64,000 bases of DNA from assembly GCF_011082085.1 (NCBI RefSeq), contig NZ_CP041063.1:372001-436000 (forward strand). Reading direction: 5' to 3'. Below are positions 1 through 7,067 of the stretch, piece after piece. The position numbers were made by a program, and so were the translations under genes. Below the pieces are notes generated by a model. That model saw only the letters and a program-made list of their open reading frames with translations, searched no databases and was not told the origin of the DNA. The stretch is from Bacillus sp. Cs-700 (lineage in GTDB: Bacteria; Bacillota; Bacilli; Bacillales; Guptibacillaceae). Positions within the stretch are counted from its first letter, which is position 1; every line of letters begins with the position of its first letter.

Positions 1-263
1 TCTTTATTTCGACTGAACTTAACAGTGAAATCTTGATTCTCAAAGAACCAGATGTCTTTTTGTTCTACAAAAAAGGTAATGCCTTCTTCTTCAAGCATAA
101 GAGCAGGCTCAGTTGGCTCTTCAACAGTCATGCCAAGTGAAAATCCATCTTGTACAGTACTGCATCCACCTACGCGTACAAAAAAGCGGAGGTGATCCCC
201 TTTTTCAAGGTCCATTTCTCTTTTAAACCAGTTCATAGCCGGTTTTGTAATTGTCATTTTCAA
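1..263 (-). CDS. HesB/IscA-like family protein (YneR-like), 3' end outside window
   Basis: The reading frame enters on the minus strand and leaves at the window edge, so the C-terminus is missing. About 87 residues are visible. The segments NWFKREMDLEKGDHLRF, VRVGGCSTVQDGFSLG and GITFFVEQKD match the small HesB/YadR-type proteins of Bacillus (YneR in B. subtilis). These are related to A-type Fe-S carriers but usually lack the full cysteine set; only the GGCS cysteine is visible here. I place the start at a TTG (263) because AGGAGG lies 9 nt upstream; the ATG at 257 would be 15 nt away. The function of this subfamily is unknown. Confidence 0.7.
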   Translation of the reverse strand, partial: MKMTITKPAMNWFKREMDLEKGDHLRFFVRVGGCSTVQDGFSLGMTVEEPTEPALMLEEEGITFFVEQKDIWFFENQDFTVKFSRNK

Positions 264-389
264 GTGTCATTTCCTCCTTTGCCGAACGGGTCTACTCATA
301 CTATTATAAAGAAGTAGCAGGAACTTGCAAAAAGAAAAAGGTTATTGCGCGAAAAAATGGCATTAAATCCATATCTTGAATAGAAGCAT

Positions 390-419
390 TTCGTATTTTG
401 CGTTAATTCTTCATACAAT
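390..419 (+). promoter_or_regulatory. Possible sigma-E-type promoter before the first GDSL lipase
   Basis: TTCGTATTT, 13 nt, then CATACAAT. The -10 is an exact sigma-E match (CATACAMT) and the -35 resembles the sigma-E GTCATATTT element. It lies 38 nt upstream of the ATG at 458. This suggests mother-cell expression but is untested. Confidence 0.4.
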
Positions 420-457
420 AAGGGTATAAAGAGAATTGTAATGAGGAGGTTTTTTAA

Positions 458-1384
458 ATGAAAAAACAGAGAGTATGGCTGTTTTTATTCCTCATTCTTG
501 CTGGAGGTATTTTATTAAGCATTAAGCCAATAATGGAATACCGCAGTCAGCGTTTGAATGAAATAAAGCAAGCAGCATCCATGATGGTGATAAGTGAAGC
601 ACCAAATGAAACCGTCATTTCATCAATAGCAAATAAAAATGATCAAGCTAAAACGGATATAGAACCAGAAATAACTGCTACCAAAGAAGAACAAAAGCCT
701 GAGAAAGTTGAAAAAGCAGTAACTGATCCAGATATTCGTATTGTAGGCATCGGTGATTCTCTCACTAAAGGTAGCGGGGATTCCACAGATCAAGGATACA
801 TCGGAAGACTTGCAGCGAATCTTGAGCGTGATACGGATACATCGATTTTAGTTGAAAATTACGCGGTTCATGGTAGACAAACTCCTAAATTATATAAAAT
901 GTTAGTAGAAAATAATGCGAAGGCTTCGCTTGCAGAAGCTGATTTGATCGTCATGAGCATTGGTGGAAATGATTTAATGAAAGTTGTGAAAGAACATTTT
1001 CTAGACTTACAGATCGATGTTTTCCAGCGTGAACAAACAAGCTATGTTGAACGACTTGATGCGATTATGAAACGTCTTCGAAGCATCAATTCTGATGCAC
1101 CGATTTTATTTATTGGCCTATATAATCCTTTACTAGAGAATTTTCAATCGGTGACAGAAATTGATCAAATTGTACAAAGGTGGAATGGCGCAAGTCAAGA
1201 TACAGTAGAGAAGGATAATCGTACGACATTTGTACCGATATATGAATTGTTTAGTTCAGTTGATGAGAATTTATTTTTTGAAGATGGATTTCATCCGAAC
1301 GATCAAGGATATGAACTCATTGCAAGACAGATTCAATATCGATTGAAGCAAGACGCTATTGTCGAAGAAATCCCTTTTGAATAG
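458..1384 (+). CDS. SGNH/GDSL-family lipase/esterase, membrane anchored (YpmR-like), copy 1
   Basis: 308 aa. Residues about 5-22 form a hydrophobic signal anchor, followed by a polar, Glu/Lys-rich linker to about residue 92. The SGNH hydrolase core then begins with GIGDSLTKG (nucleophile Ser101). Block III (GGNDL) and the C-terminal DGFHPNDQGY block, with the catalytic Asp and His, are all present. The protein should be an active extracytoplasmic esterase or lipase of the YpmR type. GAGGAGG lies 8 nt before the ATG. A clear paralogue follows directly, so the pair looks like a tandem duplication. The linker is longer here than in copy 2. Substrate unknown. Confidence 0.85.
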   Translation: MKKQRVWLFLFLILAGGILLSIKPIMEYRSQRLNEIKQAASMMVISEAPNETVISSIANKNDQAKTDIEPEITATKEEQKPEKVEKAVTDPDIRIVGIGDSLTKGSGDSTDQGYIGRLAANLERDTDTSILVENYAVHGRQTPKLYKMLVENNAKASLAEADLIVMSIGGNDLMKVVKEHFLDLQIDVFQREQTSYVERLDAIMKRLRSINSDAPILFIGLYNPLLENFQSVTEIDQIVQRWNGASQDTVEKDNRTTFVPIYELFSSVDENLFFEDGFHPNDQGYELIARQIQYRLKQDAIVEEIPFE

Positions 1385-1452
1385 TACGTGTACGAGATAT
1401 CCTCCTTTTGATAGAATAGTAGTAACAATGGATAGAGAAAAGGAAAATGATT

Positions 1453-2277
1453 ATGAAGCGATGGATGAAATGGTTGTTGATCACCCTGATTCTTTTAGTT
1501 TTTAGTGGGGCAGGGACGTTCACTTATTTTTATTTCAACACGGATTCGCACCCTGAACAAACGAATTCACTCCCATTGAGTGATAAAATACAGGAAGCGT
1601 TTCAAGAGGAACCGAATCTTGAGGAGCCAAAAGAAATTCGAATTGTAGGACTTGGAGACTCCTTAACAAAAGGAGTTGGAGACCAGGCAAAAGAAGGATA
1701 CATTGGCTATGTAAGTGACAAGTATTTTGAAAAGGATCAAGATGCAACTGTCACGCTTAAGAATTATGCCATTACAGGAAGTGAAACAGAGGACTTATTA
1801 AAACGACTTGAACAAAAAAATGTGCGGAATGGGGTTCAAAAGGCTGATTATATCTTTATAACGATCGGTGGAAATGATCTATTCGGTGTTGTGAAAAATC
1901 ACTTTATGAATTTGGATCAGCAGTATTTCACCCTTCAAAAGAAAATCTACCTAGAAAATCTGACGACTATTTTAGCTACTATACGTAACCTTAATCCTGA
2001 TGCGCCAATTTATTTTACGGGTTTATTCAATCCCTTTTCGAAAGCCTTTGGGGATATTCCTGAAATGAATGAAATTGTGGATGATTGGAATCAAGGAAGT
2101 CGCTCAACTGTTTCAGATACAACTGATGCAACATTTGTACCTGTTGCTGATTTGTTTCTTGAAAGTGAGGAGAACTTATTATACGAAGACGCTTTTCATC
2201 CTAATGATGAGGGTTATCATTTGATGGGAGATCGAATAGTGTCTTATTTAAAAGAAAATAACGTAGCAAATCGATAA
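1453..2277 (+). CDS. SGNH/GDSL-family lipase/esterase, membrane anchored (YpmR-like), copy 2
   Basis: 274 aa from the ATG at 1453. The earlier in-frame ATG at 1447 lies only 3 nt from the AGG motif, so 1453 fits better. The design matches copy 1: an N-terminal membrane anchor, a short linker, GLGDSLTKGVGD with the Ser nucleophile near residue 70, the GGNDLFG block, and a terminal DAFHPNDEGYHL block with Asp and His. Conserved stretches between the two proteins (VKNHF, NPDAPI, FHPND) support recent duplication. Copy 2 starts 68 nt after copy 1 and 16 nt before the next gene, so the three may form one operon. Confidence 0.85.
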   Translation: MKRWMKWLLITLILLVFSGAGTFTYFYFNTDSHPEQTNSLPLSDKIQEAFQEEPNLEEPKEIRIVGLGDSLTKGVGDQAKEGYIGYVSDKYFEKDQDATVTLKNYAITGSETEDLLKRLEQKNVRNGVQKADYIFITIGGNDLFGVVKNHFMNLDQQYFTLQKKIYLENLTTILATIRNLNPDAPIYFTGLFNPFSKAFGDIPEMNEIVDDWNQGSRSTVSDTTDATFVPVADLFLESEENLLYEDAFHPNDEGYHLMGDRIVSYLKENNVANR

Positions 2278-2293
2278 AGGCAGGGAATGGTTT

Positions 2294-2947
2294 ATGGATG
2301 CATCAGAAAAATTTGAACGGCAATATCAAGCACTCGCGAAAAATTACGAAGTGCCAGAAGTCATCTCATCGAAAACAAAGCTTATTTTTATATTAGAATC
2401 TCCACACGTAGCGGAAGTGAAAAACGGCGTACCCGTTGCTGGTCCTTCAGGGGCGACGATGTCAAAGAAGCTTTTTGGACCAGACTATGCAAAGCCTCTT
2501 GGACTATTATTGAAAAAGCATCGAGAAGAAGAGTTGGAAAGACCTTCTCTTGATGTAGTCGGTTTGCTAAATGTGTGTAATATACCAATGCAAGCTAGAC
2601 CTTATGCATCTGAAGATCTAGAAAGCAACCGTGAGTTACTAGATTGCTTGGGTACAATTCGAACATCTGCAAAGAAAACGCCTTTTAAAGATGAAGCGTT
2701 AGTTAAGGTTAATGAACTTCTTTTAACAAAATTCAAAAACCGTTTGATGGAATTGATCGATCGAGAAGTGACGCTCGTCCCCTGTGGACGGTTTGCTCAA
2801 AAGTATTTTGAACTCGCAAATGTAATGAGTGATAAATGGACGATCGTACAGGACGTTCCTCATCCTAGTTATAATTCTTGGAGTCGTGAGCGTTATCAGG
2901 AGCCTGTCAATAGGGTAGTTGATGCGTTTAATTGTCATAAAATATAA
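2294..2947 (+). CDS. Uracil-DNA-glycosylase-superfamily-like protein of unknown function
   Basis: 217 aa, soluble, no signal peptide. Four segments line up in order with the UDG fold. FILESPHVAEVKNGVPVAG-PSG (about 30-52) resembles motif 1 (GEAPGxxEDxxGxPFVGxSG). VVGLLNVCNIPMQ (about 88-100) resembles the 'TNVVKCRPP' strand. LVPCGRFAQKYF (about 160-171) resembles the 'ALGNxA' strand. VPHPSYNSW (about 186-194) resembles the motif-2 HPS loop. The usual catalytic Asp/Asn/Glu segment is changed to ESPH, so glycosylase activity is not assured. Role in uracil or damaged-base repair is inference. A perfect 32-bp palindromic terminator follows. Confidence 0.55.
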   Translation: MDASEKFERQYQALAKNYEVPEVISSKTKLIFILESPHVAEVKNGVPVAGPSGATMSKKLFGPDYAKPLGLLLKKHREEELERPSLDVVGLLNVCNIPMQARPYASEDLESNRELLDCLGTIRTSAKKTPFKDEALVKVNELLLTKFKNRLMELIDREVTLVPCGRFAQKYFELANVMSDKWTIVQDVPHPSYNSWSRERYQEPVNRVVDAFNCHKI

Positions 2948-2968
2948 GGATGTTTATTGATTAGAACG

Positions 2969-3002
2969 AAAAGCCCCATTCGAATTCGAATGGGGCTTTT
3001 TC
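2969..3002. terminator. Bidirectional intrinsic terminator
   Basis: A perfect 32-bp palindrome with core AAAAGCCCCATTCGAA and its complement, ending in a T run. It ends the GDSL/UDG-like operon and insulates the peptide gene downstream. Confidence 0.85.
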
Positions 3003-3082
3003 TATGAAATAAGAGAGCACATAGAGCGAATGCATAAATATTGGCTCCGTTGTAATATAAATGTAATGAAAGGAGGGTTGAC

Positions 3083-3223
3083 ATGATGAAAAAATGGGCA
3101 GCTTTACTTCTCGTCTCGTTGGTATTCATGAGTGGATATGCGATCACCCCTCATCATTCGACTGACATGATTCAAGCATCAGCATATGTTGTACAAGATG
3201 AAGATCTACCTTATTGTCATTAA
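3083..3223 (+). CDS. Small secreted peptide, candidate PapR-like signalling prepeptide
   Basis: 46 aa, too short for routine ORF calling. AGGAGGG lies just upstream; start at 3083 or the adjacent ATG at 3086. The N-terminus is a typical signal sequence: MMKKWAALLL, then a hydrophobic stretch to about residue 22. A short polar middle follows, and the protein ends EDLPYCH. B. cereus PapR is a 48-aa secreted prepeptide whose C-terminal heptapeptide (ADLPFEF, SDLPFEH and variants) re-enters the cell and activates PlcR. The D-L-P-aromatic core, the final His (as in SDLPFEH) and the overall size agree. A PlcR-like regulator lies 190 bp away in convergent orientation. The assignment is inference from motif and context. 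Confidence 0.6.
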   Translation: MMKKWAALLLVSLVFMSGYAITPHHSTDMIQASAYVVQDEDLPYCH

Positions 3224-3316
3224 TTAATGAAAAGGGGTCTGTCGTGTGTCTGCACCTTTCCAATTTATATTAAACCGAATGAATAGTCCATGATCTCTTT
3301 GAAAGGAGGACATGCT

Positions 3317-3412
3317 ATGGAAGAACTCACATTGTTTATCACGGCAGGACTTTTCTTCGTGTCTCTCTTTAATTTCATCGTTATCTTGATTGAAAAGACA
3401 AAGCATAAATAA
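3317..3412 (+). CDS. Putative holin-like / type I toxin peptide (BsrE/BsrH-like)
   Basis: 31 aa with AAAGGAGG 7 nt upstream. It is MEELTLFITAGLFF..., one transmembrane helix and a basic tail EKTKHK. This matches Bacillus 'putative holin-like toxins' and the BsrE/BsrG/BsrH type I toxins in length, single helix, the FIVILI segment and the charged C-terminus. Its stop (3410-3412) is 1 nt from the stop of the convergent regulator gene and no hairpin lies between. A long regulator transcript would therefore run antisense across this ORF, an arrangement seen in type I toxin-antitoxin loci. Toxicity is inferred only from family resemblance. Confidence 0.6.
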   Translation: MEELTLFITAGLFFVSLFNFIVILIEKTKHK

Positions 3413-3413
3413 G

Positions 3414-4307
3414 CTACGCATTTTGTATCATTCCAATTTTCTTTGCATAATGATCGACATGTTCTTTAAAAACCTGGTTTTTATCAAGTTCAAATATGGT
3501 GGAGGCTGTCGCGAGATATTCATAAGCTAACTCTTGCTTGCCAAGTAGATAGTGAAGCTTGCCACACTGATAGCTCAGTTCGCCAAAAAGATAGAGGCGC
3601 TGTTTCTCGCGACAAAGTAAAAATCCTTCTCGTGCAATGGACAGAGCTTTTTCGTAGTTTCGGCAAGTGGATAGCGCTTTGGAATAATTATAATAGAGAC
3701 GGATTTCAATCGTTTCATCATTAATTATGGGGAAAAAGCGAACATGATAGAGCGCTTTATGAAATAATGGTAGCGCGCGTTCCCAATCTTTTTCCTCACT
3801 ATACAAGATCGCCATGCTAATGAGTAGTTCAATTTCACGTTCTGAGTAATTCTTGGAAGTAGTCGTTGTAAGGCGTAGGGCTTCATCTAGAAGTTGAAGT
3901 GCAGAGTGGGGGTCTCGTTCTAAATAATAAGTGCAAATTGCCTTGTGCCAGAGATAGAATTGTTTATTCTTTACTGTTCGAAATAAGGGGTTCGTTTCTT
4001 CTGCTTCAAGGATTTCAGCAACTTCACGATACTCGCGTCGTTTAATGTGTTTTCTAACCTGTCGAATCACTTCATTCACATAATCAAGGCGAGGTGTCTC
4101 TTTCATATGAAAAAAATAATTAATATCAACGCCGAGTCTTGATGCCAATTGATAAAGAAGCTCTGCGGAAGGTGATACATCATTGTTTTCAATCTGGCTT
4201 ATTAACGCTTGTGTACAGATGCCTTCTGATAAATCGGACTGTGATAGTCCAAGGTACAATCGAAGTTCGCGCAACGCATATCCGAGTGTATCCTGACGCA
4301 CCTGCAA
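3414..4307 (-). CDS. PlcR-like (RNPP family) peptide-sensing transcriptional regulator
   Basis: 297 aa. Residues about 11-66 are an XRE-type helix-turn-helix (LRLYLGLSQSDLSEGICTQ, then ISQIENNDVSPSAELLYQLA). The rest is helical TPR-like repeats to residue 290. Recognisable PlcR-style segments are LSEGIC-Q near the HTH, the IRLYYNYSKALS repeat helix and the ELSYQCGKLHYLLG repeat. PlcR of B. cereus is 285 aa with the same layout and binds its PapR heptapeptide in the TPR groove. The gene is convergent with the small secreted peptide gene at 3083 and divergent from the SDR gene at 4477. NprR or another RNPP member is an alternative. Confidence 0.75.
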   Translation of the reverse strand: MQVRQDTLGYALRELRLYLGLSQSDLSEGICTQALISQIENNDVSPSAELLYQLASRLGVDINYFFHMKETPRLDYVNEVIRQVRKHIKRREYREVAEILEAEETNPLFRTVKNKQFYLWHKAICTYYLERDPHSALQLLDEALRLTTTTSKNYSEREIELLISMAILYSEEKDWERALPLFHKALYHVRFFPIINDETIEIRLYYNYSKALSTCRNYEKALSIAREGFLLCREKQRLYLFGELSYQCGKLHYLLGKQELAYEYLATASTIFELDKNQVFKEHVDHYAKKIGMIQNA

Positions 4308-4385
4308 TCCCCCTTTTTTGACCTCATTGTATCACGATTCTCTTTTAAATACATATTTTTCTAAATTAAAATACAGTAATATTAT

Positions 4386-4405
4386 TATGTAAACTATTAT
4401 GTTTG
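4386..4405. promoter_or_regulatory. Possible operator between PlcR-like gene and SDR gene
   Basis: TTATGT-AAACTA-TTATGT gives two direct TATGT half-sites 12 bp apart. One half, read on the minus strand as TTTACATA, fits the TnCATA half of the PlcR box (TATGnAnnnnTnCATA); the other half does not. A second isolated TGCATA half-site lies at 3031-3036 before the peptide gene. Weak evidence. Confidence 0.3.
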
Positions 4406-4476
4406 AAGGAATTTTTCACTTGGTCGAGAAACTCTTTATTATAAGGCTAAGTTAGCTGTTATAAAGAGGAGGAGAA

Positions 4477-5253
4477 ATGTTGTCTTATTTACCATCATTT
4501 GAATTAACCAATCAAGTCGTTGTCGTGACAGGTGCAGGAAAAGGAATTGGGAGAGCACTTGCTATAGGAGCGGCAGAAGCAGGGGCTGATGTTGTGGTCC
4601 TAGCAAGAACAGAAGCGGATATTCAAGAAACAGCTGGACTTGTTCGGGATGTTGGTCGAAAAGCTTATCCCATTCAAGCTGACATAACAAAAGCGAGCGA
4701 AGTAACAGAAGCTGTTCAACAAATTGAAAAAGAAGCGGGAAAGATTAATGTGTTAATTAATAACGCGGGAATGAATATCCGTTCAAAAGCGAGCGATGTT
4801 ACGGAAGTGGAGTGGACGCAAATTTTCCAAACAAACTTGCAGGGCGCTTTTTTTATGTCGCAAAAGTGTGCAGAAGTAATGAAAGAAGGTGGAGGGGGAA
4901 AGATTATTAACATCTCTTCTGTTGCGGGACACGTTGCGTTAAGAACAGGAGTCGTATACGCAGCATCTAAAGCAGGTATGATTCAGATGACAAAAAACCT
5001 TGCACTAGAATGGGCTGACAATGGTATTACAGTTAATGCAATTGGGCCATGGTATTTTAGGACACCACTTACAGAAAAGTTACTGCAAGATGAGCAGTAC
5101 TTAGCAGATATTCTAAGTCGTACTCCAATGAAAAGAGTGGGTGAACTAAAGGATTTAGTTGGAGCAGCCGTATTTTTGTCCTCTGAGGCATCAAATTACA
5201 TAACAGGTCAAACGCTGTTTGTAGATGGTGGAATGACGAGCTATGGATTTTAG
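4477..5253 (+). CDS. Short-chain dehydrogenase/reductase (SDR)
   Basis: 258 aa classical SDR. TGAGKGIG (18-25) is the NAD(P)-binding glycine motif and NNAG is at 95-98. The catalytic residues are Ser148, Tyr161 and Lys165 (YAASK). The C-terminal GQTLFVDGGMTSYGF is typical of gluconate 5-dehydrogenase, glucose dehydrogenase or 3-oxoacyl-ACP-reductase-like members. Substrate cannot be told from sequence. GAGGAGG precedes the ATG. It is transcribed away from the PlcR-like regulator, so it could be one of its targets. A 30-bp palindromic terminator follows and is shared with the convergent lipoprotein gene. Confidence 0.85.
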   Translation: MLSYLPSFELTNQVVVVTGAGKGIGRALAIGAAEAGADVVVLARTEADIQETAGLVRDVGRKAYPIQADITKASEVTEAVQQIEKEAGKINVLINNAGMNIRSKASDVTEVEWTQIFQTNLQGAFFMSQKCAEVMKEGGGGKIINISSVAGHVALRTGVVYAASKAGMIQMTKNLALEWADNGITVNAIGPWYFRTPLTEKLLQDEQYLADILSRTPMKRVGELKDLVGAAVFLSSEASNYITGQTLFVDGGMTSYGF

Positions 5254-5256
5254 AAA

Positions 5257-5287
5257 AAAACCGTTACTCAGCTGAGTAACGGTTTTC
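5257..5287. terminator. Bidirectional terminator
   Basis: Perfect palindrome AAAACCGTTACTCAG and its complement, between the convergent SDR and lipoprotein genes. Confidence 0.85.
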
Positions 5288-5290
5288 CTA

Positions 5291-5836
5291 TTAGTCGACT
5301 AAATCAGCTGAAAAGCTTGGCGCTGTAAGGCCAGCATCTTCGTAAACTGTAGCCATTTTTTCTTCAAAAGAAGCGAATTGTGCATCAGATTCTTCATAAG
5401 TTGCTTCAGGCTCGTCAGAAAGATTAGCTGCACGTGTTTCGTAAGATTTAGCAAGATCCTCTAATGCTGGTTCAATGTCGCTTTTGTAAGTGTCCAGCTC
5501 AGCTGGGACTTCGACAGCACGAACATCTTCAGCAACGGTTTTAGCAGCTGCTTCTGCATCAGCTTTCATTGTAGCAAGCTCTTCATCAGACGGTTTTTCT
5601 TCCGCTACTTTAGCAGCTTCAAAAGCGTAGATAGGGCTATCATTCTTATTAACTGTTTGAATTAAATTCATTTGAAAGTCGAGAAGATCACTTTTTACAT
5701 CCGTTTCACTCGCATCACTTGTTTCTTCTGTGCTTCCTGAATTATTCGTAGCGCCGCCTTCGTTTGCTTCATTGTTGCTACAAGCAGCTACAAAAACGAA
5801 AACAAGCAGCATCGCTAGCGGTAAAAATCGTTTCAT
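5291..5836 (-). CDS. Putative lipoprotein of unknown function
   Basis: 181 aa. A lipoprotein signal peptide ends in the lipobox VAAC with Cys19 as the lipidation site. A Ser/Thr/Glu-rich linker (about 20-50) and a strongly acidic, mostly helical domain rich in Ala and Glu follow. No catalytic motif is visible and I do not recognise the family. It is probably anchored to the outer face of the membrane. AGGAGGG lies upstream on the minus strand. Confidence 0.75.
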   Translation of the reverse strand: MKRFLPLAMLLVFVFVAACSNNEANEGGATNNSGSTEETSDASETDVKSDLLDFQMNLIQTVNKNDSPIYAFEAAKVAEEKPSDEELATMKADAEAAAKTVAEDVRAVEVPAELDTYKSDIEPALEDLAKSYETRAANLSDEPEATYEESDAQFASFEEKMATVYEDAGLTAPSFSADLVD

Positions 5837-6032
5837 TCAAAACCCTCCTAATTTTTAGAAAATTCCCTTTCGAATACAAATTTTAGTGTATTCAATGCTA
5901 TTTGTAAACTAGAAAAAGATAAACTTGGCATAAATTGTAATAAGTAAAACTATTCAGAAAAATATAGGTGAAGGCAAGCAGCCGAATATGTTATTGTGGA
6001 GAGGGAAAAAAATGGCTGGAGGAGTGGGCATG

Positions 6033-6854
6033 ATGATTTTAGTAAACAACGATTTAATGACAAGAGATCAGGCAACAATAGATATTGAAGATCGAGGTTA
6101 CCAATTTGGTGACGGCGTTTATGAAGTCGTACGAATTTACAATGGTGTTTTTTTCGAATTGGATGCACACCTTGATCGATTAGAAAGAAGTGCAGGTGAG
6201 ATTAAAATTGTTTTACCATTTACTCAAGAAAAATTAAAAGCCAATTTAAACAAGCTCATTCAGCAAGTCCCTGTGCAAAGTGGGCATGTTTACATGCAGG
6301 TGACAAGGGGTGTTGCTCCGAGAAATCATCCGTTTCCGACAAAGACAGAACCTGTCTTTGTAGCTTATACAAAAGAATACGAGAAAGAGCCATCACGCTC
6401 ACCAGGACGAGCTGTTTTCACAGAAGATATTCGCTGGTTAAGGTGTGATATTAAAAGCTTGAATTTACTCGGGAATGTACTTGGAAAACAGTTTGCAAAC
6501 GAACAGAATGTCGATGAAGCGATTTTTCATCGAGGGGAATGGGTAACGGAAGGAAGTTCTACGAATGTATTTATCGTAAAAAACAACGTACTTTATACAC
6601 ACCCTGCCAACCATTTTATTCTGGATGGAATTACGAGAAAAGTTATTCTTTCTGATGCCAATGAACTGGGAATACAAGTAGAGGAAGAAGCGTTTACAAA
6701 GCGGGATCTACTTAATAGTGATGAGGTGTTTATCTCAAGTACGACGCAAGAAGTAAGACCGATAGTAGAAGTAAACGGTCAACCGATTGGAACTGGAAAA
6801 GAAGGCGAGATCACTTCTTCTCTTCATGCGAAATTCACTAGTCGTTTAAGGTGA
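6033..6854 (+). CDS. dat: D-amino acid aminotransferase
   Basis: 273 aa fold-type IV PLP enzyme. It interconverts D-alanine/2-oxoglutarate and D-glutamate/pyruvate, supplying D-amino acids for cell-wall peptide. DIEDRGYQFGDGVYEVVR (about 17-34), TRGVAPRNHPFP and RWLRCDIKSLNLL carry the family signature, with Lys141 as the Schiff-base lysine (Lys145 in the studied Bacillus enzyme). VTEGSSTNVF and FISSTTQEV are the PLP-phosphate-binding and C-terminal blocks. The frame is open back to 5988, but GGAGGAG 8 nt before 6033 fixes the start there or at the adjacent ATG 6030. It stands alone between a lipoprotein gene and cshA. Confidence 0.92.
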   Translation: MILVNNDLMTRDQATIDIEDRGYQFGDGVYEVVRIYNGVFFELDAHLDRLERSAGEIKIVLPFTQEKLKANLNKLIQQVPVQSGHVYMQVTRGVAPRNHPFPTKTEPVFVAYTKEYEKEPSRSPGRAVFTEDIRWLRCDIKSLNLLGNVLGKQFANEQNVDEAIFHRGEWVTEGSSTNVFIVKNNVLYTHPANHFILDGITRKVILSDANELGIQVEEEAFTKRDLLNSDEVFISSTTQEVRPIVEVNGQPIGTGKEGEITSSLHAKFTSRLR

Positions 6855-6960
6855 TTAATTGGTTTAAACAAAAATCTTTTTATTTTGTTTAGTTGAATTT
6901 TGCGCGAAACAGTGGTACTGTTAACTTTGGCTATATGTGAATGAAGAGTTGCTTGTTCCG

Positions 6961-6993
6961 AGCGTTTTCCAACATTAGGAAAATGCTTTTTTT
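6961..6993 (+). terminator. Terminator of dat, or attenuator in the cshA leader
   Basis: AGCGTTTTCC, a 7-nt loop, GGAAAATGCT, then seven T. It lies 107 nt after dat and 75 nt before cshA. A possible promoter upstream of it (TTGAAT, 17 nt, TACTGT, near 6895-6923) would place it inside the cshA leader. Confidence 0.7.
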
Positions 6994-7067
6994 GAACATT
7001 ATCAGGAGATTTTTCTCCCGTCTATAGCATTTAATGCATTTTAAAAGTAAAAAGGAGTTTTTAAAAG

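Noticed and set aside
3020-4476. Full PlcR box (TATGnAnnnnTnCATA) near the PlcR-like gene or peptide gene
   Set aside because: Only half-sites were found (3031-3036 and 4386-4391), so I list a low-confidence operator and do not claim a PlcR box.
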